From: Lagopus muta
Taxonomy: Eukaryota; Chordata; Aves; Galliformes; Phasianidae
Assembly (NCBI RefSeq): GCF_023343835.1
Contig: NW_026040168.1
Coordinates: 292,486-356,485 of the forward strand
DNA: 64,000 bases
Direction: 5' to 3'
Shown: piece after piece, positions 21,912 through 30,359 of the stretch
Layout of the letters: every line of letters begins with the position of its first letter
Numbering within the stretch: the stretch's first letter is position 1
Program-made: the position numbers and the translations under genes
The notes under the pieces: generated by a model
Told to the model about the DNA's origin: nothing
The model's input: only the letters and a program-made list of their open reading frames with translations
Database searches by the model: none

Positions 21912-22190
21912 CCTGTCTCAAATAAATGCTTAAGCTTTCTGGGTCTTTCAGGTGTTCAGGAGTAAAGTTCCATGTCACCAAAGATGTCCATCTCTCTAAA
22001 GTCTCTCCCAAGCCTCTCCACACTCCCTGCCATTCAGTATTCTCTGGTTTTGGGGAAGGCTTCCTCAAAATACAATAAATATAAAAACTGACTGAAATAA
22101 TGAACAGTAAATTCAGGGAGATTAACAAAGGCATCAGGTGAGCATTCAAAAACCTCATAAAGTATTCAAAGGAGAGACTGGGAACCTGTT
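21912..22190 (-). pseudogene. ERV-L 1 gag, N-terminal part
   Basis: Minus-strand reading from about 22158 gives a hydrophobic segment (LLISLNLLFIISVSFYIYCIL). It is followed by EWQGVWRGLGETLE and TPEHLKDPESLSIYL, which are homologous to the N-terminal gag region of ERV-L 2 and 3 (GIWRGLGKVLE, TLEHLWDPEKLSQ). It joins the coiled-coil part at 17210 once the CR1 is removed. Confidence 0.82.
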
Positions 22191-22468
22191 TAAAAATCCC
22201 AAGTTCTGTGAAATTAGCAGCTCCCTCTGCAAACAGGTTTAAAAGAGAAAGCGGAATTTTTTTTTTCTCTCTTTACGGGAGCAAGATAGCAGTGCTCAAA
22301 GTTTACAAATATCCCAGAACACTGGCAGTCCGCCTATACTTTCAAGGTCAAGTTTTCAGTGAGCACCGGTGAAAAAGATAAACTTTCCCAACGAAGCTCT
22401 CCAAGAGCAGAGAGAGATTCGTTCTAAAAAGCTAAAAAACAGCCTTTGCCCGCATTCTCCACCAAGAA
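22191..22468 (-). other. ERV-L 1 5' leader and primer-site region
   Basis: Between the 5' LTR and gag on the minus strand. Immediately after the LTR end comes TTCT, then TGGTGGAGAATGCGGGC, in the usual primer-site position. I cannot assign the tRNA confidently. The same 13-base core TGGTGGAGAATGT occurs beside an LTR end at 52249-52261. It differs from the tRNA-Lys site of ERV-L 2 and 3. Confidence 0.7.
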
Positions 22469-22996
22469 TGTCACTGGTTTAAGGGCTGGTTCGGCCCGGT
22501 TCCGTGACGAGCGGGGCGCAGGGATCCGCAGATCCGTGCCTCCGGAAAAAAAAGAAACTGGGGACCCCAAAATAATTAAAAACAGCGGCACCGATCTGAG
22601 GAGAAACAAACTAATTTACTAAGTATATTATCGGAATGCAAGATAACACACTATAATACAATATAATCAGAATTGAAGCGAATAAATCAAATATAATGAG
22701 AGAGAGAATGTCCGAAAGGTGGACAGGCCTCACCACAGTGCTGAGGTGAGATGCGCAGTCCAGTTGAGCAGCAGGGAGACGGGAGCAGCGCCCACGACAA
22801 AGGGCAGGTGAGAAAAGAGCATCAGGTGACCTTGCCAGGAGTTAAACCTCCTCTCCCTGACCGCAAGGTCCCCTGGGGAATGTAGTTCTCTTCAGGGCAG
22901 GTACCCAGGACTTGAGCATTGACAGTTAAAGTCCCAGTGCCCTACATGATGTTATGATGTGGAATACCAGAAACCAAAAATCACAAAACCATGACA
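22469..22996 (-). mobile_element. 5' LTR of ERV-L 1
   Basis: 528 bp, ends TGTCATGGTTTTGTG...CCAGTGACA on the minus strand. It is flanked on the outside by the CTCCC target duplication. Differences from the 3' LTR at 11641-12169 are few and scattered, so the provirus is moderately old. Confidence 0.92.
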
Positions 22997-24032
22997 CTCC
23001 CACTGTAATGTGAAGGGTGCAGTGCTTGTGAATGGGGATGGAACGGACATTGGAAGTGAAAATAGCCGGCATCTGAAGAGAGCTGGGGAAACCCGATATC
23101 CCATGTGAGCACTGGAAGCCTGGGGAGAGGAGGGGGTGAAACTGAAATATGATGTATGTAATGTCTGTGATGATGAGAGTTTGGAAAGTGAAATGGGTTT
23201 GGGAAAAACAAGCTGAGCAAGGCAAAGTTGAGCAAGGTTAACAGGGATGTCCCTTACCTAGAAGAAGAGGTAAGGGGAGCCTGGAAGGACTCAGGGAGAG
23301 TTCCACCCTGCCAGGACCGAAAGTAGCAGGGGAAGCAGGGTAAAGAGATTTATTTTCTTGTACCTTTGGGTGCCTCTTACTCTGTGCTGCATCAAGAACT
23401 ATTAGCCGTACATGATTTTTGTAATAGTTGTAGGAGCCACTGGCAAGAGAAGTTTACTTTTTTTTTTGGAGTAATTAAATATAGGCTAGGAGAACAAGTA
23501 GGAATATATAAATTCTTGTACATGCCAGGTTCTCCAAAAACATTATTGGGGCATGACATGTTAGAATAGTTGAATGTAGAGATCAAATTCAGTAGAGACA
23601 ATTGGAGCTACTTGTCAAGTAAGACCAATGGACTGAAAATTTTAAGTCTGGCTTGAACACAAACTGGGAAAACCAATGTTGTACTCCCAGAAGTTATGTA
23701 AATCCTAAATTGGGTATACACAGGATTGCAGGCATCAGGAATGCCTGGCAGAACCAAAAATGCAGCCCAGTGAAAGTTAAGTTAAAGATGGGAGCCAGCC
23801 CAACCAGGGTAAAGCAATGTCCTATGAGGATACAAGACTGTAGGAGGATAAAAGAAATAAAAATAACTTTTTGGATTTTGGATTACTAATTGGATAGAAA
23901 TCCAAATACAAGACCCCAATCTTGCAAATGAAAAATTGGATGGCAAGAGATATAGTTTGGTACAAGGTTTGAGGGCAATTAATAGAAAAGTTGAATATAC
24001 ACAACTCATGGTGTATATCTTTATTAACCAAG
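22997..24032 (+). pseudogene. Gammaretrovirus-like ERV copy B: gag end, protease, start of RT
   Basis: The gag sequence interrupted at 11640 resumes here. The first 71 bases match the inverted left arm at 3666-3735. From about 23490 a protease C-terminus is readable (FLYMPGSPKTLLGHDML, class pattern FLYMPxxPxxLLGRDLL). RT starts with GASPTRVKQCPM near 23800 and LDGKRYSLVQGLRAINRKVE near 23935-23990, as in gammaretroviral RT (VQDLRAIN). Frameshifts are numerous. RT is cut at 24032 by ERV-L 2, and the remaining RT and RNase H are lost from copy B. Confidence 0.8.
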
Positions 24033-24499
24033 TGTCATGGTTCTATGTTTTTATGGTTTCAGTATTCCACATCAAAACATCATGTAGCGTACGGGGCATT
24101 AAACTGTCACTGGCCCAATCCCAGCTACCTATCCCTGTACATTACAGAAGTCACGGGATCTGGTCCTTCCAGGTGGGGGGGGGCGCTCTCTTGCTGCCTT
24201 GCAGTGGGTGCAGGAGGGTGCTTTCCTAGCTGTTCCAAGCTTTTCAGGTTTGACTCGGTCCCGGGAACTCTCTCTCTCATCTTGTCTGATTTATTCATCT
24301 CAATTTCAATTAAATTGTATATATTGTGTTATCTTGTATTCCGATATTATAGTAGAATAAGTTTTCCTCCATAGATTGTTGCCGCTGTTCTTTTCCTCCC
24401 TTCCTTCCTTCCCATTTTTGTGGGACTGGGGTGGATGGGGAGGGCAGAGGCCTGTCGCCCCTGTCACAGACATAGATTGATCTAGTCAACTCCGTGACA
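24033..24499 (+). mobile_element. 5' LTR of ERV-L 2
   Basis: 467 bp, TGTCATGGTTCTATG...CTCCGTGACA. It is the same LTR subfamily as those at 26941-27319, 30359-30832 and 52686-53155, and distinct from that of ERV-L 1. Confidence 0.92.
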
Positions 24500-24505
24500 G
24501 ATTTT

Positions 24506-24523
24506 TGGCGCCCAACGTGGGGC
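24506..24523 (+). other. Primer binding site, tRNA-Lys(1,2) type
   Basis: TGGCGCCCAACGTGGGGC is the exact primer site for tRNA-Lys1,2 used by several retrovirus groups, including foamy viruses. It starts six bases after the LTR end. Confidence 0.95.
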
Positions 24524-24779
24524 AGCTGCTTTTTAGCTTTTAGAACGAATCTCTTTTTCTCTCTGCTCTTAGAGAGCTTCGTTATGGAGCATTATCAGTA
24601 GTTCAGGTTTCTGTGCTGGAAAACCTGACCTTGAAAGATTAGGCGTACTGCCAGTGTTCTGGGATATTTGTAAACTTTGAGCACTACTTAGTCTGAGTAG
24701 TGCCTTTTTTCCTTTTCCTTTTTTTTCCCCTCCTCTTGTTAGCTTCAATTCATTAACCCGTTTTCAGCAAGCACCAGCA

Positions 24780-26594
24780 ATGAACCCACTCGTTATCATG
24801 GGAGTGCTGGGTAAAGGATTAAAAGCAATGGTTTTAGTCACAACCTACTGGCCAATAATCCATCTCACACTTACGTGTTTTGGAATTGCATCCGTGTATA
24901 ACTATCTAAGGGCACTGATGGAGACACCTATGTTTTACCTATATACAATGTGGTATGATTTGAACTTTGACATCTACATCCCAGAAGGAGTGGCTAATTT
25001 CACAAACAACTACATCCCAGAAGGAATGGCTAATTTCACAAACAACTACATCCCAAATGGAATAGCTAATTTTACAAACAACACGATGTTCAGACCAGTC
25101 TCCGGGTTTTCTTCTCGGTTTTTCAAACGTCTTTTGAATCCTGAATTAATAGTCATGTTGGTGTGCGTGTCATCAATTTTCCTGAATGTATTCCAAATTC
25201 ATTCGTAATGAGGGGAAGGAGTCTCCTCCAAAACTAGAGAATGATGATTGGTAGGGAATATGGAGAGGTTTAGGAAAGGTCTTAGAAGCATGGGGACCCG
25301 CAGTGTCATGGCATTTTACTCTTGAACACCTGTGGGATCCTGAGAAACTAAGCCAGTATTTGAGTCAGGGACTATGCGGCTTACATAAATCTAAAGAGGT
25401 ACAACTTATTTGGGGTTTGGCTTGTGCTTACTGTACCCTATATAATACCATTCTGGAGAGAGAGAGTTTCCCAGCTGAGGTTCAAGCCAAAGGGGAAAAT
25501 CCCCAAGTCAAATCTAATCAATCACAGGAGACACCAGTAACAATACCAGTTGCTCCTGTGGAGGGCAAGAAATGGAAACAAGTGTCTTCGCGTCTTGAAC
25601 GAAAAAGAGAAGAAGAGGAGGAGGAGGAGGTGGAGGAAGATCCAGGCAAGGGGCCCTCCTCAGAACCACCACCATCGCGAAAGGCAAAAGGGAAAACTAA
25701 GAGACATGCAGAAGAGAGTGATGAAGAGGAAATCTCTATTACTACTCGCCGGCCTCTAAAGATGACTGAAATCCAAGGTTCAAGAAAGGAGTTTACACGG
25801 CGCCCGAATGAAAGTCTTGTTTCCTGGTTGGTTTGCTGTTGGGACAGTGGGGCCCATAGCGTGTCTCTGGATGGTAATGAAGCTCGCCAACTAGGCGCCA
25901 TTGCCAGAGATCCAGCTATTGATAGAGGAATTAGTCGATGCTCGGATGAGGCTGCCTCCCTCTGGGAATGAGTGTTAATAGCTGTGAAGAAAAAGTATCC
26001 CTTCAAAAACGGCTTGAAGATTGCGATGAAGAAATGGGATACAGTTGAAAAGGGTAGCCAGTATTTGAGGGAAATAGGCGTGGTGGAAATGTTGTATGAC
26101 CCTAACTTTGTTCCTAACCAACCACACCAAAACCGTGACCCTGAAAAGGTGAGGACAACGCCTGAGATATGGCAGAAAATCGTGACAACCGCGCCGGACA
26201 AATATGCCTTTACACTATTGTCAGCGTGTGACAGATACCAGGAACAACAGAGAAATCCCTTAGTTTTCAAATTAATTGTTATGCTCCAAAACGACGAACA
26301 ATTGCTGTCCCCAATTCATGCTGCCGTGGCTGCAGTATCCAAAATGACGGAGCAGGTGTCTGAACTGATTAACCGTGAGAAACCTGTAGCAGTATCAGAA
26401 ACACTTGATGAAGATCAAAAGAATCAAATGAGTCTAGTGAAGGATGTGAAGGAGGTGAAGGAGACGATGAAATTTTTGCGAGCCCACCTAACTAAAGACG
26501 ATGAACCTTCCTTCTCACGTGCACCATCAAAAATCTCAGCTGTTAGAGGCAGACGCTCTCCGGCTCAAGTAAGGAATAATACACCGTGAATTGC
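24780..26594 (+). pseudogene. ERV-L 2 gag (N-terminal and central part)
   Basis: The start at 24780 (MNPLVIMGVLG) is shared with ERV-L 3 (53453). It begins with a hydrophobic segment, then three 12-residue repeats ending NFTNN (24975-25082), then a second hydrophobic helix (about 25145-25200). A one-base frameshift near 25200 and a TAG near 25253 break the frame. It resumes at 25303 with LEHLWDPEKLSQ, an acidic EEEEEEEVEE linker, and the conserved capsid motif EFTRRPNESLVSWLV...GNEARQLGAIARDPAIDRGI. A stop at 25969-25971 follows, then the capsid C-terminus to 26589. Translation ends where a nested provirus entered at 26595. Confidence 0.85.
26590..26594. other. Target-site duplication ATTGC (left)
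   Basis: ATTGC at 26590-26594 is repeated at 30833-30837. The ERV-L 3 gag shows the uninterrupted context (55205-55225), so the two halves rejoin as continuous gag when 26595-30837 is removed. Confidence 0.88.
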
Positions 26595-26663
26595 TGTCAC
26601 TGCCCCAATTCCAAGTACCTATCACTGTACATTACAGAAGTCACGGGATCTGGCCCTTCCGGG
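26595..26663 (+). mobile_element. Truncated U3 fragment of ERV-L LTR (plus orientation)
   Basis: TGTCACTGCCCCAATTCC through GGCCCTTCCGGG is LTR-internal sequence. It starts at a second TGTCA that lies about 75 bases inside the LTR, not at the true terminus TGTCATGG. Either a deletion joined the two TGTCA copies or integrase used the internal TGTCA as an end. The right side merges with 7SL across the shared CCGGG. Confidence 0.85.
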
Positions 26664-26940
26664 CGCGGTGGCGCACGCCTGTAATCCCAGCTACTCGGGA
26701 GGCTGAGCCCGCCGGATCGCTTGAGCCCAGGAGTTCTGGGCTGCAGTGCGCTATGCCGAGCGGGCGTCCGCGCTAAGGCCGGCATCAATATGGTGAGCCC
26801 CGGGGAGCCGAGGCACACCAGGTTGCCTAAGGAGGGGTGAACCGGCCCAGGTCGGAAACGGAGCAGGTCAAAACTCCCGTGCCGGTCAGTAGCGGGATCG
26901 CGCCTGTGAATAGCCACTGCAGCGTAGCCTGGGCAACACA
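26659..26940 (+). ncRNA. RN7SL: 7SL (signal recognition particle) RNA sequence embedded in provirus
   Basis: Begins CCGGGCGCGGTGGCGC, position 3 of vertebrate 7SL, and contains TGTAATCCCAGCTACTCGGG and the S-domain landmarks GGTGAACCGGCCCAGGTCGG and GGAGCAGGTCAAAACTCCCG. It ends at GCCTGGGCAACAC, about 17 bases short of the mature 3' end. It includes the S domain (TCAATATGGTG, GGTTGCCTAAGG), so it derives from full 7SL and not from an Alu-like SINE, which lacks that domain and does not occur in birds. The proviral context and missing 3' end and promoter flanks make it a retro-copy, not an active SRP RNA gene. Confidence 0.95.
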
Positions 26941-27319
26941 AAGAGCAGCGGCAACAATCTATGGAGGAAAACTTATTTTACTATAATATCGGAATACAAG
27001 ATAACACAATAGATACAATTTAATTGAAATTGGGATGAATAAATCAGACAAGGTGAGAAAGGGAGAGTTCCCGGGACCGATTCAAACCTGAAAAGCTTGG
27101 AACGGCTAGGAAAGCACCCTCCAGCACCCACTGCAAGGCAGCAAGAGAGCGCCCCCCCCACCCGGAAGGGCCAGATCCCGTGACTTCTGTAATGTACAGT
27201 GATAGGTACTTGGAATTGGGGCAGTGACACTTTAATGCCCCGTACACTACATGATGTTTTGATGTGGAATACTGAAACCCAAAAACAAAAACAAAAACAA
27301 AAAACATAGAACCATGACA
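26941..27319 (-). mobile_element. LTR lacking its U5 end, inside chimeric provirus
   Basis: Minus-strand LTR beginning TGTCATGGTTCTATG at 27319 and stopping at GCCGCTGCTCTTT (26941). The last about 85 bases present in the partner LTR (30378-30447) are replaced by 7SL. The partner LTR is otherwise nearly identical over this interval. On the plus strand its right side is the ATTCCACCCCTTATTCTAC polypurine/3' end region. Confidence 0.9.
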
Positions 27320-27429
27320 TTCCACCCCTTATTCTACATCATTACATCATGCTTAAAATATATATACATATATACAAACAAACAAAAAATGATTAAAATG
27401 CACACATGGCTATATACATATACATAGAA

Positions 27430-28692
27430 TTAGTAACTGCACTCCCCCGGCATCAAGTTTCCTTGTGGTACACACTGGACATCCCCATTCTTCTGCATTA
27501 CCCACCAAGTGGATCCTGGTCCCTGGGCAAAAACTGTACCACGAAGAGGTTTGCCCTTTCCAGAAGCTGGAAGAACCCAAACTGCCTTTCCTAACATGTT
27601 CTTTACATGTACAACAGGGACTTTATCTCCCTCTACGGTATGTAGGGAACTGGATTGATTAGGACCATCACGATTAATAGATCCTCTGGTATTGACTAAC
27701 CAGGTGGCTTCTGCCAAATGCTTCTCCCAGTGCTTAAATGTTCCGCCACCCAGTGCTTTTAGCATCGTTTTTAACAATCCATTGTATCGTTCAATTTTAC
27801 CAGAGGCTGGTGCATGATAGGGAATATGGTAAATCCACTCAATGCCATGATCTTTGGCCCAAGTATTTACAAGAGAATTTTTGAAATGAGTCCCATTATC
27901 TGACTCAATCCTTTCCGGGGTGCCATGTCGCCACAGGACTTGTTTCTCGAGACCCAGTATGGTGTTTCGGGCGGTAGCATGGGGTACTGCATATGTTTCA
28001 AGCCACCCAGTGGTTGCCTCCACCATAGTAAGCACATAATGCTTACCATTGCAAGATCGTGGCAAGGTGATATAATCAACCTGCCATGCCTCCCCATATT
28101 TGTACTTTTGCCATCGCCCTTCTTCCCACAGAGGTTTCATCCTCTTGGCTTGTTTGATGATGGCACATGTTTCACAGTTATGAATAACCTGTGCAATGGC
28201 ATCCATAGTTAAGTCCACCCCTCGGTCTCTAGCCCATTTGTATGTTGCATCTCTCCCTTGATGACCTGAGGTCTCATGGGCCCACCGAGCCAGAAATAAT
28301 TCACCCTTGTTCTGCCAGTCCAGGTCTAATTGAGCCACCTCAATTCTGGCAGCTCGGTCTACCTGATGGTTATTTTGCTGTTCTTCAGTAGCCCGACTCT
28401 TGGGCACATGAGCATCTACATGGCGCACCTTTACAACCATAGTCTTTGTTCGGGCAGCAATGTCTTTCCACAGTTCAGCAGCCCAGATAGGTTTACCCCT
28501 TCTTTGCCAGTTATTTTGCTCCCACTGCTGTAACCACCCCCATAAGGCATTTGCTACCATCCATGAGTCAGTGTAAAGATAGAGCATTGGCCACCTCTCC
28601 CGCTCAGCGACATCTAAGGCCAGTTGGACAGCCTTTACCTCTGCAAATTGGCTTGATTCGCCTTTCCCTTCAGTGGCCTCTGCAACTCGTCG
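27430..28692 (-). CDS. ERV-L RNase H C-terminal part and integrase, open reading frame
   Basis: A 385-codon open frame (28587 to 27430) preceded in frame by the GESSQFAEVKAVQLAL part of RNase H. Counted from 28587: RNase H Asp in YTDSWM (about residue 6), HVDAHVPKSRA linker, zinc domain H104/H109/C138/C141, and catalytic core D171 (VDYITLP), D230 (ESDNGTHF) and E266 (SGKIERYNG). D230 and E266 are 35 residues apart, the classical D,D35E spacing. The C-terminal WWVMQKNGDVQCVPQGNL closes it. All core residues are present. It lacks its own start and the upstream pol, which lies inverted next to it from 28693, so no normal Gag-Pol can be made. Confidence 0.88.
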   Translation of the reverse strand, partial: RRVAEATEGKGESSQFAEVKAVQLALDVAERERWPMLYLYTDSWMVANALWGWLQQWEQNNWQRRGKPIWAAELWKDIAARTKTMVVKVRHVDAHVPKSRATEEQQNNHQVDRAARIEVAQLDLDWQNKGELFLARWAHETSGHQGRDATYKWARDRGVDLTMDAIAQVIHNCETCAIIKQAKRMKPLWEEGRWQKYKYGEAWQVDYITLPRSCNGKHYVLTMVEATTGWLETYAVPHATARNTILGLEKQVLWRHGTPERIESDNGTHFKNSLVNTWAKDHGIEWIYHIPYHAPASGKIERYNGLLKTMLKALGGGTFKHWEKHLAEATWLVNTRGSINRDGPNQSSSLHTVEGDKVPVVHVKNMLGKAVWVLPASGKGKPLRGTVFAQGPGSTWWVMQKNGDVQCVPQGNLMPGECSY

Positions 28693-30261
28693 TGTGGGGG
28701 GGAAAGGGATAATAGAGTATATTGGACTGTGTGGATTCGATGGCCTGGCACATCAGAACCACTGAAATATAAGGCCCTGGTGGACACTGGTGCACAGTGC
28801 ACTCTGATGCCCTCGAGTCATGAAGGGACAGAATCAATCCATATTTCTGGAGTGACCGGGGGCTCTCAAGAATTGACTGTGTTGGAGGCCGAGATAAGCC
28901 TCACTGGTAAGGACTGGCAAAAACATCCTATTGTGACGGGCCCAGGGGCTCCATGTATACTAGGTATTGATTATCTCAGAAGGGGGCATTTCAAGGATCC
29001 TAAGGGGTATCGATGGGCTTTTGGAATAGCTGCTGTGGACACAGACAACATTAAGCAGCTGTCTGTTTTGCCTGGCCTGTCAGAAGATCCATCTGCTGTG
29101 GGGCTGCTGCGAGTAAAAGAGCAACAGGTACCAATTGCTACAAAAGTGGTGCACAGGCGTCAGTACCGCACCAACAGGGATTCTTTGCTCCCCATTCATA
29201 AGTTAATTCGTCAACTAGAGAGCCAGGGAGTGATCAGCAAAACTCACTCGCCTTTTAACAGCCCCATATGGCCAGTGCGTAAAGCCAGTGGAGAATGGAG
29301 GCTGACGGTGGACTACCGTGGCCTGAATGAAGTCACACCCCCACTGAGTGCTGCTGTGCCAGACATGTTAGAACTCCAGTATGAACTGGAGTCAAAAGAG
29401 GCCAAATGGTATGCCACCATTGACATTGCTAATGCCTTCTTTTCCATCCCTTTGGCCAAAGAATGTAAGCCACAGTTTGCTTTCACATGGAGGGGCATTC
29501 AGTATACCTGGAACCGTTTGCCCCAGGGGTGGAAACACAGCCCGACCATTTGCCATGGGTTGATTCAAACTGTATTGGAACAGGGCAGTGCTCCTGAGCA
29601 CCTGCAGTACATTGATGACATCATTGTGTGGGGCGATACAGCACAAGAAGTCTTCACAAAAGGAGAGAGGATGATCCAAATTCTTCTGAGTGCTGGTTTT
29701 GCTATTAAGCGAAGCAAAGTGAAAGGACCTGCCCAGGAGATCCAGTTCCTAGGTATAAAGTGGCAAGATGGCCGTCATCACATCCCGACAGATGTGATCG
29801 ACAAAATCACTGCTATGTCTCCACCCACTAGCAAAAGAGAGACACAATCTTTTCTGGGTGCAGTGGGCTTTTGGAGAATGCATGTTCCAAACTACAGCCT
29901 CATTGTAAGCCCCCTTTATTATGTGACGCGAATGAGAAATGAGTTTACATGGGGCCCTGAGCAGCAGCAGGCTTTTGAACAGATTAAACAGGAGATAGCC
30001 CGTGCCGTGGCCCTAGGGCCAGTACGAACGGGACAGGGTATAAAGAACATCCTCTACACTGCTGCTGGAGAGAACGGTCCCACTTGGAGTTTGTGGCAAA
30101 GAGCCTCAGGAGAGACACGAGGCCGACCCCTGGGATTCTGGAGTCGGGCATACAGAGGGTCTGAAGAGCACTACACTCCAACTGAGAAGGAGATCTTAGC
30201 CGCTTATGAAGGGGTTCGGGCTGCTTCCGAAATAGTCGGTACTGAAACACAGCTCCTTCTG
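28693..30261 (+). CDS. ERV-L protease and reverse transcriptase, open reading frame (inverted relative to its integrase)
   Basis: Open from about 28729. Residues counted from there: protease VDTGAQCTL (D19-T20-G21), GAPCILGIDYLRRG, RT EWRLTVDYRGLNE, TIDIANAFFSIPLA, and LQYIDDIIVWG (YIDD at 294-297). RNase H begins (GFWSRAYRGSEEHYTPTEKEIL) and ends abruptly at CAGCTCCTTCT, where U6 follows. This stretch is intact for protease and RT catalytic residues. The reading frame runs on through U6 to 30381 only by chance. About 360 bp of RNase H between this block and the inverted 28692 block are missing. Confidence 0.88.
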
Positions 30262-30307
30262 ATATGGAACGCTTCACGAATTTGCGAGTCATCCTTGCGC
30301 AGGGGCC

Positions 30308-30358
<51 letters not shown>
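30262..30358 (-). ncRNA. RNU6: U6 snRNA sequence embedded in provirus (retro-copy)
   Basis: On the minus strand: GCTTCGGCAGCACATATAC, then the ACAGAGAAGATTAGCATGG core with the catalytic ACAGAGA box, then CCCCTGCGCAAGGATGAC and TTCGTGAAGCGTTCCATAT. One difference from the vertebrate consensus is visible (GACTCGC for GACACGC). The first about six bases and the 3' U tail are missing. U6 normally forms the spliceosome catalytic core with U2. This copy has no upstream polymerase III elements and lies between RT and an LTR, so it is a captured cDNA. Confidence 0.96.

Positions 30359-30359
<1 letters not shown>

Larger units (their letters stand above)
11641..22996 (-). mobile_element. ERV-L-like provirus 1, minus strand, interrupted by a CR1
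   Basis: This provirus has LTRs at both ends (11641-12169 and 22469-22996), a 5-bp target duplication, and a gag-protease-RT-RNase H-integrase order read on the minus strand. No env is visible: integrase is followed by a short spacer and the 3' LTR, as in ERV-L elements. With the 4.7-kb CR1 removed, the provirus is about 6.65 kb. The integrase and RT sequence style (HIPYHAPxSGKIERYNGLLKT, YIDDIIVWG) is that of the ERV-L, spumavirus-related group. It is inserted in the gag of the gammaretrovirus-like copy B. Confidence 0.92.

Noticed and set aside
25518-26270. Serine-rich 250-residue minus-strand reading frame (and its twin at 54151-54903)
   Set aside because: Exact shadow of the gag coding strand. 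The Ser run is the antisense of the poly-Glu linker.
26640-26800. An Alu-like SINE, suggested by GGGCGCGGTGGCGCACGCC and TGTAATCCCAGCTACTCGGG
   Set aside because: The sequence continues through the full 7SL S domain, which Alu elements lack, and birds have no Alu. It is 7SL itself.
26659-26940. A functional SRP RNA gene
   Set aside because: It lacks the 3' end and any 7SL upstream promoter, and both sides are LTR sequence.
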